Source of the DNA: Phycisphaerae bacterium
GTDB lineage: Bacteria; Planctomycetota; Phycisphaerae; Phycisphaerales; SM1A02
Length of the DNA stretch: 64,000 nt
Reading direction: 5' to 3'
Assembly (NCBI GenBank): GCA_002711415.1
Contig: PARI01000016.1
Coordinates: 8,774-72,773 of the forward strand
Part shown: piece by piece, positions 25,178-32,517 of the stretch
Position numbering within the stretch: the stretch's first letter is position 1
Layout of the letters: the number at the start of each line of letters is the position of its first letter
Position numbers and translations under genes: made by a program
The notes under the pieces: generated by a model
Seen by the model: the letters and a program-made list of their open reading frames with translations, nothing else
What the model was told of the DNA's origin: nothing
Database searches by the model: none

Positions 25178-25547
25178 GTGGACGTAAGCCGAGTTCTGTG
25201 CATCCGGAGGCCAGCCCCGGATGTGACGACCATTTCTCTTGAATCGCCGTTGCCGACGATTTCCTCGCACGCGACCCGTCCTTGCCCCGCGGACAGCGGA
25301 TGCCCATGAAGAGCTGGACTGCTTGCGCTTGCACGCGATGGGGTTTGCCATGCCCGGATCGTCACCGATCCGGCGGTGCGCTCTTACCGCACCTTTTCAC
25401 CCTTACCGCACCGGCGAACCGGCAACGGCGGTATCTTTTCTGTGGCACTGTCCCTGACCCGCACCCCGGGCCGGTGGGCGTTACCCACCATCGTGTCCTG
25501 TCGTGCTCGGACTTTCCTCACCCGTTCGGGCGCGATCGTCTGTCCAC
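25178..25547 (-). ncRNA. rnpB: RNase P RNA (bacterial)
   Basis: The roughly 370-nt catalytic RNA matures tRNA 5' ends. The 5' GUGGAC pairs with the 3' GUCCAC to form P1. The conserved GAGGAAAGUCC core is at 25509-25519, the ACAGAAAAGAUACCGCC segment at 25427-25443, and the 3' AGAACUCGGCUUA element just before P1. These fit an ancestral (type A) layout. TATACT lies six bases upstream of the 5' end and a strong terminator follows. It is transcribed against the HEAT/membrane pair. Confidence 0.96.
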
Positions 25548-25553
25548 GATTCC

Positions 25554-25559
25554 AGTATA
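25554..25559 (-). promoter_or_regulatory. rnpB -10 element TATACT
   Basis: TATACT lies six bases before the first base of the P1 helix on the minus strand. It independently calibrates the -10 to start-site distance used for the leaderless genes in this window. Confidence 0.7.
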
Positions 25560-25593
25560 CGCCCGGATGTTCATGAAGACAGGAAAGAGCCGA

Positions 25594-25599
25594 TAGACT
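25594..25599 (+). promoter_or_regulatory. -10-like TAGACT, six bases before an ATG
   Basis: TAGACT-CGAATG-ATG; the first of two tandem ATG codons lies only three bases away, the second six. No Shine-Dalgarno. Confidence 0.5.
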
Positions 25600-25605
25600 C
25601 GAATG

Positions 25606-26595
25606 ATGGCGATGCAACAGGAATCCAGGACCACTCCAGCGACGGTACCGATCGCCCTGTGGCTTGACCAGACACAGGAGCCGCTGCTGGATCGACTGCT
25701 GGCACACCATCGCCTGCACCCGATCATGCTGGGCTCTCCGGATACGAGCTGGAGCAGGCTGACAGCGGACCGGCTTGGACTCCAGTACCTGGAACGACCC
25801 TCATTGTGCTGGTCGGAAGAGGCTGGATGCCCGCTGCTGATCGGGTCGAACAAGCGGCTCGACACTGAGGAGCTTCACCGAGTCCTGGCTTCAGGCAGCA
25901 GGAAGTTCAGCCTGGTCCCACGCCCTGGAACCATCGAGGAGATCAACCACGACTCCGGGCTCAGCTGCACACTGATCCCCCTGTTTCGCAACTCCCCCAC
26001 CCATGGCCGACTCATGGACGTGATGGATTCGTTCGGTCGTCCCCGGGCCATCAACATCTGCATCAGGTGTCGGCCGGAACATGGCCATCTCGGCGGCCGG
26101 CTCTTTGATGCGATGGACCTGGTCCTGGACCTGTGTGACGCTCCGCAACGGATCGACGCCACCTACGTGCCGACGACTGGCTGCCCCGGCCCCGAGCAGC
26201 TTGAATCGCTTCGTGACCTGCACGGCCATCTCTCGATGAACCTTCGGCTCGGGCCGGACCGGTGCGCCAGCATCATGGTCAGCAATGACGCCGGCCAATG
26301 GCTCAGGGGGATCACCCTCCTTGGAGATTCAGGGTGCCTGCGTGTGTCCGACACCTCGCTCAGCTGGTACGCCTCGGATGGCGGCATCATTGAATCGATC
26401 GAGAACGATGATGAGATCGATGGCACCGAGTTCATCATCGATGGCCTGGTCAGGAACCTGGATGGCAAAGCCCAGGCCAAGAGCCCGGACAGGCACAGGC
26501 AGGTCCTCGCCTTGTGCGAATCAGTTCGCCTCAGCTGCCGCACCGGGACCGCCGAGGAACCATCCAGGATGTTCGAGTTGCTGGATCGGGTCTGA
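25606..26595 (+). CDS. Gfo/Idh/MocA-like protein, degenerate N-terminus
   Basis: The protein has 329 residues. The C-terminal half has Gfo/Idh/MocA features: ITLLGDSGCLRVSDTSLSWYASDG and the closing ALCESVRLSCRTGTAEEPSRM. The N-terminal half lacks a clear GxGxxG dinucleotide motif and the EKP motif is not obvious, so it may not bind NAD(P) or may be a structural relative. No signal peptide. The start at 25606 was chosen by its spacing to TAGACT; 25603 is equally possible by sequence. It is convergent with rplU. Confidence 0.5.
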   Translation: MAMQQESRTTPATVPIALWLDQTQEPLLDRLLAHHRLHPIMLGSPDTSWSRLTADRLGLQYLERPSLCWSEEAGCPLLIGSNKRLDTEELHRVLASGSRKFSLVPRPGTIEEINHDSGLSCTLIPLFRNSPTHGRLMDVMDSFGRPRAINICIRCRPEHGHLGGRLFDAMDLVLDLCDAPQRIDATYVPTTGCPGPEQLESLRDLHGHLSMNLRLGPDRCASIMVSNDAGQWLRGITLLGDSGCLRVSDTSLSWYASDGGIIESIENDDEIDGTEFIIDGLVRNLDGKAQAKSPDRHRQVLALCESVRLSCRTGTAEEPSRMFELLDRV

Positions 26596-26622
26596 GCCGC
26601 ATCCGATCGGAGCGGCCGGGCA

Positions 26623-26943
26623 TCACTTGGACTTGATGCTGTCGATCTTGATCCTCAGGTAGGACTGGCGATGACCGGTCTTCCTGCGGTATCCCTTGCG
26701 CCTCTTGTACTTGACGACGTGGAGCTTCGGGCCCTTGGTCGGCTCGAGAATCGTGGCCTTGACAGAGGCTCCCGAGACGTAGGGACTGCCGATGGTGGTG
26801 TCGGACTTCTCTGGATTGGACAGGACCAGCACCTTCTCGAAGACGAGGTCGCCACTGTCCAGGCCGTCACGAGGATCGACCTCGATCACGTCACCTTCAG
26901 CAACCTTGATCTGGGTTCCACTGTCTTCAATGATCGCGTACAC
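26623..26943 (-). CDS. rplU: Large ribosomal subunit protein bL21
   Basis: The 106-residue protein has a normal bL21 sequence: YAIIEDSGTQIKVAEGD at the N-terminus and the basic KYKRRKGYRRKTGHRQ 23S-binding segment near the C-terminus. The GTG start has AAGGAG eight bases upstream. In many bacteria rplU is followed by rpmA (bL27); here the downstream neighbour is an opposing gene, so rpmA is elsewhere. The QueC-like gene lies 56 bp upstream on the same strand. Confidence 0.97.
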   Translation of the reverse strand: MYAIIEDSGTQIKVAEGDVIEVDPRDGLDSGDLVFEKVLVLSNPEKSDTTIGSPYVSGASVKATILEPTKGPKLHVVKYKRRKGYRRKTGHRQSYLRIKIDSIKSK

Positions 26944-26999
26944 GGGTCCGACTCCTTGTCGTAGGGTGCCATTGGGGCAAGACGAACCATTGTACAGCT

Positions 27000-27650
27000 T
27001 CAGGCGGGATTGCCAACCTGGTCATCAGCAGGTGCCAGCATCCAGGGCCAGTCCAGCCGCCTGGCTTGGAACGCCTGCTGCCACTGCTGGCAGCCGCTGC
27101 AGAGGTTGCACGGCGTCTCCTGCCCATGCTGACAGGGCCAGAAGGCGTCCAGGGGCATACCATTGACCATGCCCAGGTCCAGCAGGGCCACGTCATCCAG
27201 ATCCATGACCGGGGTCCTGATATGAATGCCCAGGGCATCGTCCATCGGGTCGAACCCGGCATCCAGGACGGCGACCTGCTGGAGCAGGAATGCCTTCTCG
27301 ACGACTCGTTCGACCTGGTCGACCACGGGGCCGACATGACATGGCCAGACCAGCGTGCCGGCCGATTGGTGCACCACTTCGGACAGGGCCATCTGGATCA
27401 GGCGGGTCTGGTCCAGGTGCTGGATGCAGGGCTGGTCCTGTCCCGGTGATGGCGTAAAGGGAACCTCGACCAGGTTGGCACACCCGAACATCTCCTTGTG
27501 AGCACGGACCTGCCTGGTTCGCATGCGGGAAGCCGGCGTGTCAACGAGCGGGTGCCAGAGCCTGACCTCGGCCCGCCGCGAGTACATGCTCAGGCAGGCG
27601 AGGCTTGGCAGGTCACCGAAGTCGATGAGGACGACGTTTTCCTTCTGCAT
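27000..27650 (-). CDS. QueC-like protein lacking a canonical PP-loop
   Basis: The protein has 216 residues. The C-terminal part matches QueC (7-cyano-7-deazaguanine synthase): TPVMDLDDVALLDLGMVNGMPLDAFWPC followed by a zinc knuckle with Cys173, Cys181, Cys184 and Cys187. The N-terminal strand VVLIDFGDLPSLACL sits where QueC has the SGGxDS ATP-pyrophosphatase loop, and no such loop is present. Either it is an inactive or repurposed QueC relative, or it uses a different activation chemistry. A true queC may exist elsewhere. TACCCT is six bases before the ATG. Confidence 0.7.
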   Translation of the reverse strand: MQKENVVLIDFGDLPSLACLSMYSRRAEVRLWHPLVDTPASRMRTRQVRAHKEMFGCANLVEVPFTPSPGQDQPCIQHLDQTRLIQMALSEVVHQSAGTLVWPCHVGPVVDQVERVVEKAFLLQQVAVLDAGFDPMDDALGIHIRTPVMDLDDVALLDLGMVNGMPLDAFWPCQHGQETPCNLCSGCQQWQQAFQARRLDWPWMLAPADDQVGNPA

Positions 27651-27656
27651 GAACCA

Positions 27657-27662
27657 AGGGTA
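27657..27662 (-). promoter_or_regulatory. -10-like TACCCT, six bases before the QueC-like ATG
   Basis: TACCCT-TGGTTC-ATG on the minus strand; no Shine-Dalgarno. The site lies between this gene and the aminotransferase stop. Confidence 0.55.
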
Positions 27663-27683
27663 CCACGGATGTCGCCGCGGTGA

Positions 27684-28862
27684 TCAAACCGCTTGAAGCC
27701 GATGAAGTCTCTCGATGGCGGCCTGGAGGGTCTGGATCTTCTTGCAGAAACTGAAACGAACAAGGTGACTTCCGCGGGAAGGATCCGAGTAGAAGACGCT
27801 CGGCGGTATCGCGACGATTCCGCACTGCGTGATCAGGTGGGTGCAGAAGGCCACGTCGTCAGGCATTCCAAGAGGTCGATGGTCGGCCAGGATGAAGTAC
27901 GAACCTTCCGGGGGCTCGGCGACCAGGCCGACCGAACGCAGGCCGTCGAGGAGCAGGTCCCGGCGCTGCCTGTACTCGGAGATGAACTCGGTGAAATATG
28001 CTTCAGGTGCATCCAGGGCGACCGCGGCCGCATGCTGCAGTGGCGTGGCCGTGGCGAACGTGAGGTACTGGTGACCTGACCGTACGGCCCCGGTCAGTCC
28101 TTCCGATGCGATGGCCCAACCGATCTTCCAGCCGGTCAGCGAGAAACTCTTGCCCAGGCTGGACATGACGATCGCGCGGTCCTCCATGCCAGGCAGGGAA
28201 CCGAGGCTGACATGCTCGCGGTCGTAGACCAGATGCTCATAGACCTCGTCGCACAGGGCGATCACGTCCCACTTGATGCAGAGGTCGGCGATCACCTGGA
28301 GTTCCTCGGGACTGAACACCCGGCCGGTCGGGTTGTGTGGGGTGTTGACGATGATCACGCGTGTCCGGTCGTTGAAGGCCTCGGCCAGCTGCGTCGCGGG
28401 CAGCTCGAACCCAGGGGATTCCAGCGTGACGTATCGACACGTCGCGTGGGCCATCGCTGCGACGGCCACGTAGGAATCGTAGTACGGCTCGATGACGATG
28501 ACCTCATCACCCGGATCCAGCAGTCCCAGCAGGGAGGCAGCGATCGCCTCGGTGCATCCGCTGGTAACGGTCACGTGTCTTCCGGGATCGATGCTGCGAC
28601 CAAGACGCTCCTGGGCGTGCCGGGCGATCGACTCGGCAAGGACCGGGACCCCGTTGCTGGGCGCGTACTGGTCATGCCCTGACTCGATCGCCTCGATCGC
28701 GGCGGCCTTGATGAACGATGGTCCGTGGAAGTCGGGAAAGCCCTGTCCGAGGTTGATCGCATCGTGCTCCAGGGCGAGCCGGCTCATCGTCGCGAAGATG
28801 GATGAACCGAAGGGCCGGAGCCTGCTGGCGACGTGGCGGACCTGGGCTGGATCGTGTTCCAT
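27684..28862 (-). CDS. Class I/II aminotransferase (methionine/kynurenine-type)
   Basis: The protein has 392 residues with a fold-type I PLP enzyme sequence. NLGQGFPDFHGP near the start, YDSYVAVAAMA, NTPHNPTGRVFS, DEVYEHLVYD and the PLP lysine in SSLGKSFSLTGWKIGWA are all typical of the YbdL/glutamine transaminase K branch. The natural substrate is not defined by sequence; methionine, aromatic residues and kynurenine are possible. The ATG at 28862 is exactly six bases after TACGCT. The ORF extends 36 codons upstream across the promoter, which I reject. It is divergent from the Nudix gene. Confidence 0.92.
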   Translation of the reverse strand: MEHDPAQVRHVASRLRPFGSSIFATMSRLALEHDAINLGQGFPDFHGPSFIKAAAIEAIESGHDQYAPSNGVPVLAESIARHAQERLGRSIDPGRHVTVTSGCTEAIAASLLGLLDPGDEVIVIEPYYDSYVAVAAMAHATCRYVTLESPGFELPATQLAEAFNDRTRVIIVNTPHNPTGRVFSPEELQVIADLCIKWDVIALCDEVYEHLVYDREHVSLGSLPGMEDRAIVMSSLGKSFSLTGWKIGWAIASEGLTGAVRSGHQYLTFATATPLQHAAAVALDAPEAYFTEFISEYRQRRDLLLDGLRSVGLVAEPPEGSYFILADHRPLGMPDDVAFCTHLITQCGIVAIPPSVFYSDPSRGSHLVRFSFCKKIQTLQAAIERLHRLQAV

Positions 28863-28868
28863 GTCCAG

Positions 28869-28874
28869 AGCGTA
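28869..28874 (-). promoter_or_regulatory. -10-like TACGCT, six bases before the aminotransferase ATG
   Basis: TACGCT-CTGGAC-ATG on the minus strand, no Shine-Dalgarno; decides the start codon. Confidence 0.6.
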
Positions 28875-28913
28875 CCAACCGATCGCCCCTGGTGCGGACG
28901 CGCCGTGCTGTGC

Positions 28914-28919
28914 TAGAGT
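28914..28919 (+). promoter_or_regulatory. -10-like TAGAGT upstream of the Nudix gene
   Basis: TAGAGT lies nine bases before ATG 28929, leaving a leader of at most two or three bases. It faces the aminotransferase promoter 40 bp away. Confidence 0.45.
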
Positions 28920-28928
28920 CAGTTCATC

Positions 28929-29453
28929 ATGCCGAGTGAGCGACCCCGAGAACTCGCCCGCGGAAAACACCTGTCACTGCTGGACCTGGCCGGCTGGGAG
29001 TTCGCCAGCAGGGTCGGGTGCACATCCGTCGTCGCCATCAGCGCCCGGACCGATGATGACCACCTGGTCCTGGTCCGGCAGCATCGACCCGCCATCGGAG
29101 GACCGTGCCTGGAACTTCCGGCCGGCCTGGTCGGCGACTCCGAGCAGTTGGCCGGGGAAGCGCCGCTGGAGGCCGCTCGGCGCGAGCTTCTGGAGGAAAC
29201 CGGCTACCAGGCGGAGACCTGGTTCGAACATGCCTGCGGCTTTACATCGGCCGGGCTCACCGATGAACGAATCACCCTTTTCGGTGCACGGGATCTGCAC
29301 AAGGTCACCGAGGGCGGCGGTGTCGATGGAGAGAACATCGAGACGGTGTTGGCCCCGATCCAGGGCTTCCAGTCCTGGGTCGATCGCCAGCGAGACGAGG
29401 TTGCCGGGATCGACCTGAAGGTCTACCTGGCGCTGGTCCCCTGGGAGACGTAG
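28929..29453 (+). CDS. Nudix hydrolase, ADP-ribose pyrophosphatase type
   Basis: The 174-residue protein has a Nudix box reading EAPLEAARRELLEETGY, preceded by the LELPAGLVGD strand with a two-residue insertion before the box. The layout matches ADP-ribose/nucleoside-diphosphate-sugar pyrophosphatases rather than MutT. It has very short spacing to its promoter and no ribosome site. It is convergent with the deacetylase and the two overlap by 31 bp. A second Nudix protein is at 49.6 kb. Confidence 0.9.
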   Translation: MPSERPRELARGKHLSLLDLAGWEFASRVGCTSVVAISARTDDDHLVLVRQHRPAIGGPCLELPAGLVGDSEQLAGEAPLEAARRELLEETGYQAETWFEHACGFTSAGLTDERITLFGARDLHKVTEGGGVDGENIETVLAPIQGFQSWVDRQRDEVAGIDLKVYLALVPWET

Positions 29454-30232
29454 GCCTCCCGGCCGCGCAGCTTCTGATCAACGAAGTCGCCGATCGCCTG
29501 AAAACGACCATGCTCTGCCAGTTCCCAGAGACAGGTGGCCAGCCGTTCGATCATTCGAGGCCCGGAGTATCTCGAGGTATACCGCGGAAGCAGCTTTCCG
29601 GTATCCACGAACTCCCACGGGTGGAAGTAGAGATTCAGGTACCCGTCCTTCTGAAGCGTCCTGCGAAGGAACTTCCGATACAGTCCGAGCGGGATGTTCT
29701 TCATCAGCAGCCAGAACAAGGGGATCCGAAGTCCCGGGGTCACCGAGACCGGCATCTGCACGAGGCCGTTTTCCCGGTAGATCGTCCTCGGCAAGTCGAG
29801 GTTGTTGTAGCGGCCCGGGATCCAGGTGGGACTCATGCTGGAGTTGTAGACATACCCGGCATCGAGGATGTCCTGCGGGTCGGTCCATTGCAGGCGCGGA
29901 CGCCTGAAGCCGATGATGGCCTGGCGGGAGATAGCCTCGAGCCGTTTCTTGCTTTCAAGCAGGTCCGATCGCTCGAAGCTGCCGTGATTCAGTCCGTGGC
30001 TGGCGATCTCGTGCTTCTGAGATGCCTGCTGGATCAACTCGGGCTCGGACTCGGCGAACCGCGCCGTCGTGAAGAGTGTGGTGCGGACCCCGATCGAGTC
30101 GATCCGCTCCATGACGGCCTCCATCCCACGACGAGAGATATCGATCTGTTCCTGGAAGGACAGGTCGTGCCCCTTGTCCAGGGGAGCGTCGAACTCCTCA
30201 ACGTCCAGCGTGAGCATGATCACGGGATCCAT
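29423..30232 (-). CDS. Polysaccharide deacetylase (NodB-like)
   Basis: The protein has 269 residues. The first catalytic motif is TLDVEEFD near 8-14 and the zinc motif ASHGLNHGSFE follows (H-x-x-x-H). FRRPRLQWTD is motif 3 and NLYFHPWEF motif 5, all as in carbohydrate esterase 4 proteins of the exopolysaccharide type. No signal peptide, so the substrate is probably a lipid-linked glycan on the cytoplasmic side. The ATG at 30232 has GGAG six bases upstream and overlaps the end of the glycosyltransferase gene by 35 bp, so the two are co-expressed. Confidence 0.88.
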   Translation of the reverse strand: MDPVIMLTLDVEEFDAPLDKGHDLSFQEQIDISRRGMEAVMERIDSIGVRTTLFTTARFAESEPELIQQASQKHEIASHGLNHGSFERSDLLESKKRLEAISRQAIIGFRRPRLQWTDPQDILDAGYVYNSSMSPTWIPGRYNNLDLPRTIYRENGLVQMPVSVTPGLRIPLFWLLMKNIPLGLYRKFLRRTLQKDGYLNLYFHPWEFVDTGKLLPRYTSRYSGPRMIERLATCLWELAEHGRFQAIGDFVDQKLRGREAYVSQGTSAR

Positions 30233-31031
30233 GCAGTTCTCCAGCGGGTTTCTCGAGCTCCGCCTGCTCGTGTGGCGGGTCGTTGTCGACGTGCGGAACC
30301 GAGGAAAAACGACGGCCCATGTGCACCACCCTGATCCAGATGATGGATGCGAACATCTTGATCGGATCAAGGATGAGGTTCATCGTTGAGCCGATGTAGG
30401 AGTGGCGAGAGGAGACCCGAGCCGGGATCTCGCTGATGGTGCAACCGCTCCTGGTCGCAATGTAGAGCGCCTCGGCGTCGAAGGCGAAGTTCTCGATCCT
30501 GCCAAGGTCAACGATCCGTTGGGCGACGGGTCTCCGGAAGCCCTTGAGACCGGCCTGCGTATCGCGGTATGGAAGACCGAGGAACAGACGGACGATCATG
30601 TTGAACAATCGTCCCATCAGGCGACGCTTGAACTGGATGTTCTCCTGCTGCCGCGGGTCGAGGCTCCTGGAACCGATCACCACGTCCGAGGTTGAAAGCC
30701 CCTCCAGCAAAGGTGTCATGTGATCCTCGAGCGGGTAGGCCAGGTCCCCGTCGGTGAACCCGATCAACGGCGCCGTGGATGTGGCGATGCCACGACGGAT
30801 CGCGTTGCCCTTGCCGAGGTTCATCGGCGATCTGACCAGTTCAATGGCCGGGGAATCCTGGGCGGCCAGGCGTGACTCGACCTGGTCGGCCGTATCGTCA
30901 TCGGAACCGTCGTCGACGAAGATGAAGTGGAACTCCGGATGCTTCTGGCTGAACACCGAGACCCGGCTGAACACCGAGCCGATCATCGCGGACTCGTTGT
31001 AGATCGGCAGGATCACGTCGATCTTGTGCAT
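30198..31031 (-). CDS. GT2 glycosyltransferase (dolichyl/undecaprenyl-phosphate-sugar synthase type)
   Basis: This 277-residue GT-A enzyme has DVILPIYNES at the start and VDDGSDDDT near 42. NLGKGNAIRRGI, TDGDLAYP as the DxD motif and DTQAGLKGFRR follow. The pattern matches DPM1/Alg5-like enzymes that load a sugar onto a polyprenyl phosphate. A C-terminal amphipathic or membrane-adjacent helix (MFASIIWIRVVHMG) anchors it. The ATG at 31031 has GGAG nine bases upstream. It forms a coupled pair with the deacetylase and is divergent from a GT-C enzyme that could use its product. Confidence 0.9.
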   Translation of the reverse strand: MHKIDVILPIYNESAMIGSVFSRVSVFSQKHPEFHFIFVDDGSDDDTADQVESRLAAQDSPAIELVRSPMNLGKGNAIRRGIATSTAPLIGFTDGDLAYPLEDHMTPLLEGLSTSDVVIGSRSLDPRQQENIQFKRRLMGRLFNMIVRLFLGLPYRDTQAGLKGFRRPVAQRIVDLGRIENFAFDAEALYIATRSGCTISEIPARVSSRHSYIGSTMNLILDPIKMFASIIWIRVVHMGRRFSSVPHVDNDPPHEQAELEKPAGELHGSRDHAHAGR

Positions 31032-31118
31032 ACGGTGTGTCTCCGGACCCAGGCGACTCATCCATGGAAATCACACGTGGGCTTCCTGCCTGAAGTAGAA
31101 TCAACACGGTACAAGCTG

Positions 31119-32459
31119 ATGCAACAGCAAGCCACCCACCAACACGCTCTGAAGCAAGGATTCCTGGTCACAGGCAGCTTCCTGCTGATCACGATCCCCA
31201 TCGTGATCTTCTGCATCCACACGGCGATGGAGTTTCTCCAGCTGGGCGGGATGGATTTCCGGATCTTCTACTGGGCGGCCGAGGCCGTCATGGAAGGCCG
31301 GGATATCTACACCTCGAGCAACCCCGATGAACCCGAGGCGTACATCTACCCGCCCCTGGTGGCGATCCTGTTCACGCCCCTGACGATGCTGAGCCTGGAG
31401 CAGGCGGGGGCGACCTGGACCATCATCAATGGAATTCTCAGCTTCGCATGCATCGGCCTGGGTGCCCGTGAGATCACCCGTCGCTTCAAGGGTCGCCAAG
31501 ACGCCTCGACCACTTGGGTCGTGGCAGCACTGGGATTCCTCATACTGCTGCCCCGTTTCAAGGCGGAGATCGACCAGGGCCAGACGGACCTGCTCGTACT
31601 GCTGGCGGTCATCGGCGCCCTGATTCTGGTCGGCAAGCGATGCGCCGGATGCCGATTCGTATCCGGGCTGCTTCTTGGCCTGGCCGCCAATGTCAAGTAC
31701 CAGACGCTGATCTTCATGCCGTACCTGCTGTTCAGGAGGCAGTGGACGACGGCCGCAGGCCTGGCAAGCGGCTTCCTCCTCGGCGCGTTCAGCGGGATCC
31801 TGATCTTCGGCGCCCAGCGGAACATGGAGTATCTCGGCCGTGCCTTCGGCGGACTTGCTCGCATGACGGGCCTGGCTCCCCCGGCCGAGGTCCATGTCGC
31901 CGAGATCTACCCGATGACCTGGCACGGCTCACTGGCGATCCCCAGCGTGATCGGCCGTTGGGTCGAGTCACTGGATGGATCGATGGTGATGACGGTGTCA
32001 CTGGTTGGACTCACGGCAGGGCTGCTCCTGCTGATCGGGTGGCTCATCTACCGCCAGCGAGGTGTTCCGCTGTTCCTGCACAGGGCCGGAGACGTCCAGA
32101 CCGGCAGTTGGCAGGCCTCGGTGGTGGCGATGGAATGGGCTTCTCTGATGGTGGCGGCGATCGTCTTCAGCCCACAGGCCAAGATCCGGCACTTCGTACT
32201 CCTGCTTCCACTCTCCCTGATCGTGGCCCAACTGCTCGTCATCGCGAGAAGATCGGTCCCGCGATGGCCGTTGCTGCTGCTGACAATTCTCATGTTTCTC
32301 GGCTGGATCCTGCCGCCTGAAAGCTGGATGGACCGTGTCCCCAAGGCGACCTGGAGACTTCATGGCGGGCCAGTATGGCTGCTGCTTGCCATGCTGATGT
32401 GCTGCGTCTGGACCGCCCTTGGCTGGGCCAGGCAGGAGCAAGAACTCGCGGATTCATGA
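31119..32459 (+). CDS. GT87-type polyprenyl-linked glycosyltransferase (DUF2029)
   Basis: The protein has 446 residues with about ten membrane helices. The first extracytoplasmic loop contains GGMDFRIFYWAAEAVMEGRDIY and YIYPPLVAILFTPL, with the acidic residues typical of GT-C mannosyltransferases of the GT87/PimE-like group. These enzymes take sugar from a polyprenyl phosphate outside the membrane, which fits the divergent GT2 synthase. TAGAAT lies about 17 bases before the ATG. The reading frame extends upstream into the divergent gene but that part is not protein-like. Confidence 0.85.
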   Translation: MQQQATHQHALKQGFLVTGSFLLITIPIVIFCIHTAMEFLQLGGMDFRIFYWAAEAVMEGRDIYTSSNPDEPEAYIYPPLVAILFTPLTMLSLEQAGATWTIINGILSFACIGLGAREITRRFKGRQDASTTWVVAALGFLILLPRFKAEIDQGQTDLLVLLAVIGALILVGKRCAGCRFVSGLLLGLAANVKYQTLIFMPYLLFRRQWTTAAGLASGFLLGAFSGILIFGAQRNMEYLGRAFGGLARMTGLAPPAEVHVAEIYPMTWHGSLAIPSVIGRWVESLDGSMVMTVSLVGLTAGLLLLIGWLIYRQRGVPLFLHRAGDVQTGSWQASVVAMEWASLMVAAIVFSPQAKIRHFVLLLPLSLIVAQLLVIARRSVPRWPLLLLTILMFLGWILPPESWMDRVPKATWRLHGGPVWLLLAMLMCCVWTALGWARQEQELADS

Positions 32460-32517
32460 GAACATGGCGTCTTTGGGGTATCGTGTAGGATCCTGGATTC
32501 ACGGGACACAAGACGAG

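Noticed and set aside
24561-25334. 257-codon minus frame covering the HEAT gene end and part of rnpB
   Set aside because: It reads through the rnpB core and terminator and is antisense to two supported genes.
31101-31925. 274-codon minus frame opposite the GT87 gene
   Set aside because: Antisense to a clear multi-pass membrane protein; polar Gln/Glu-rich sequence without domains.
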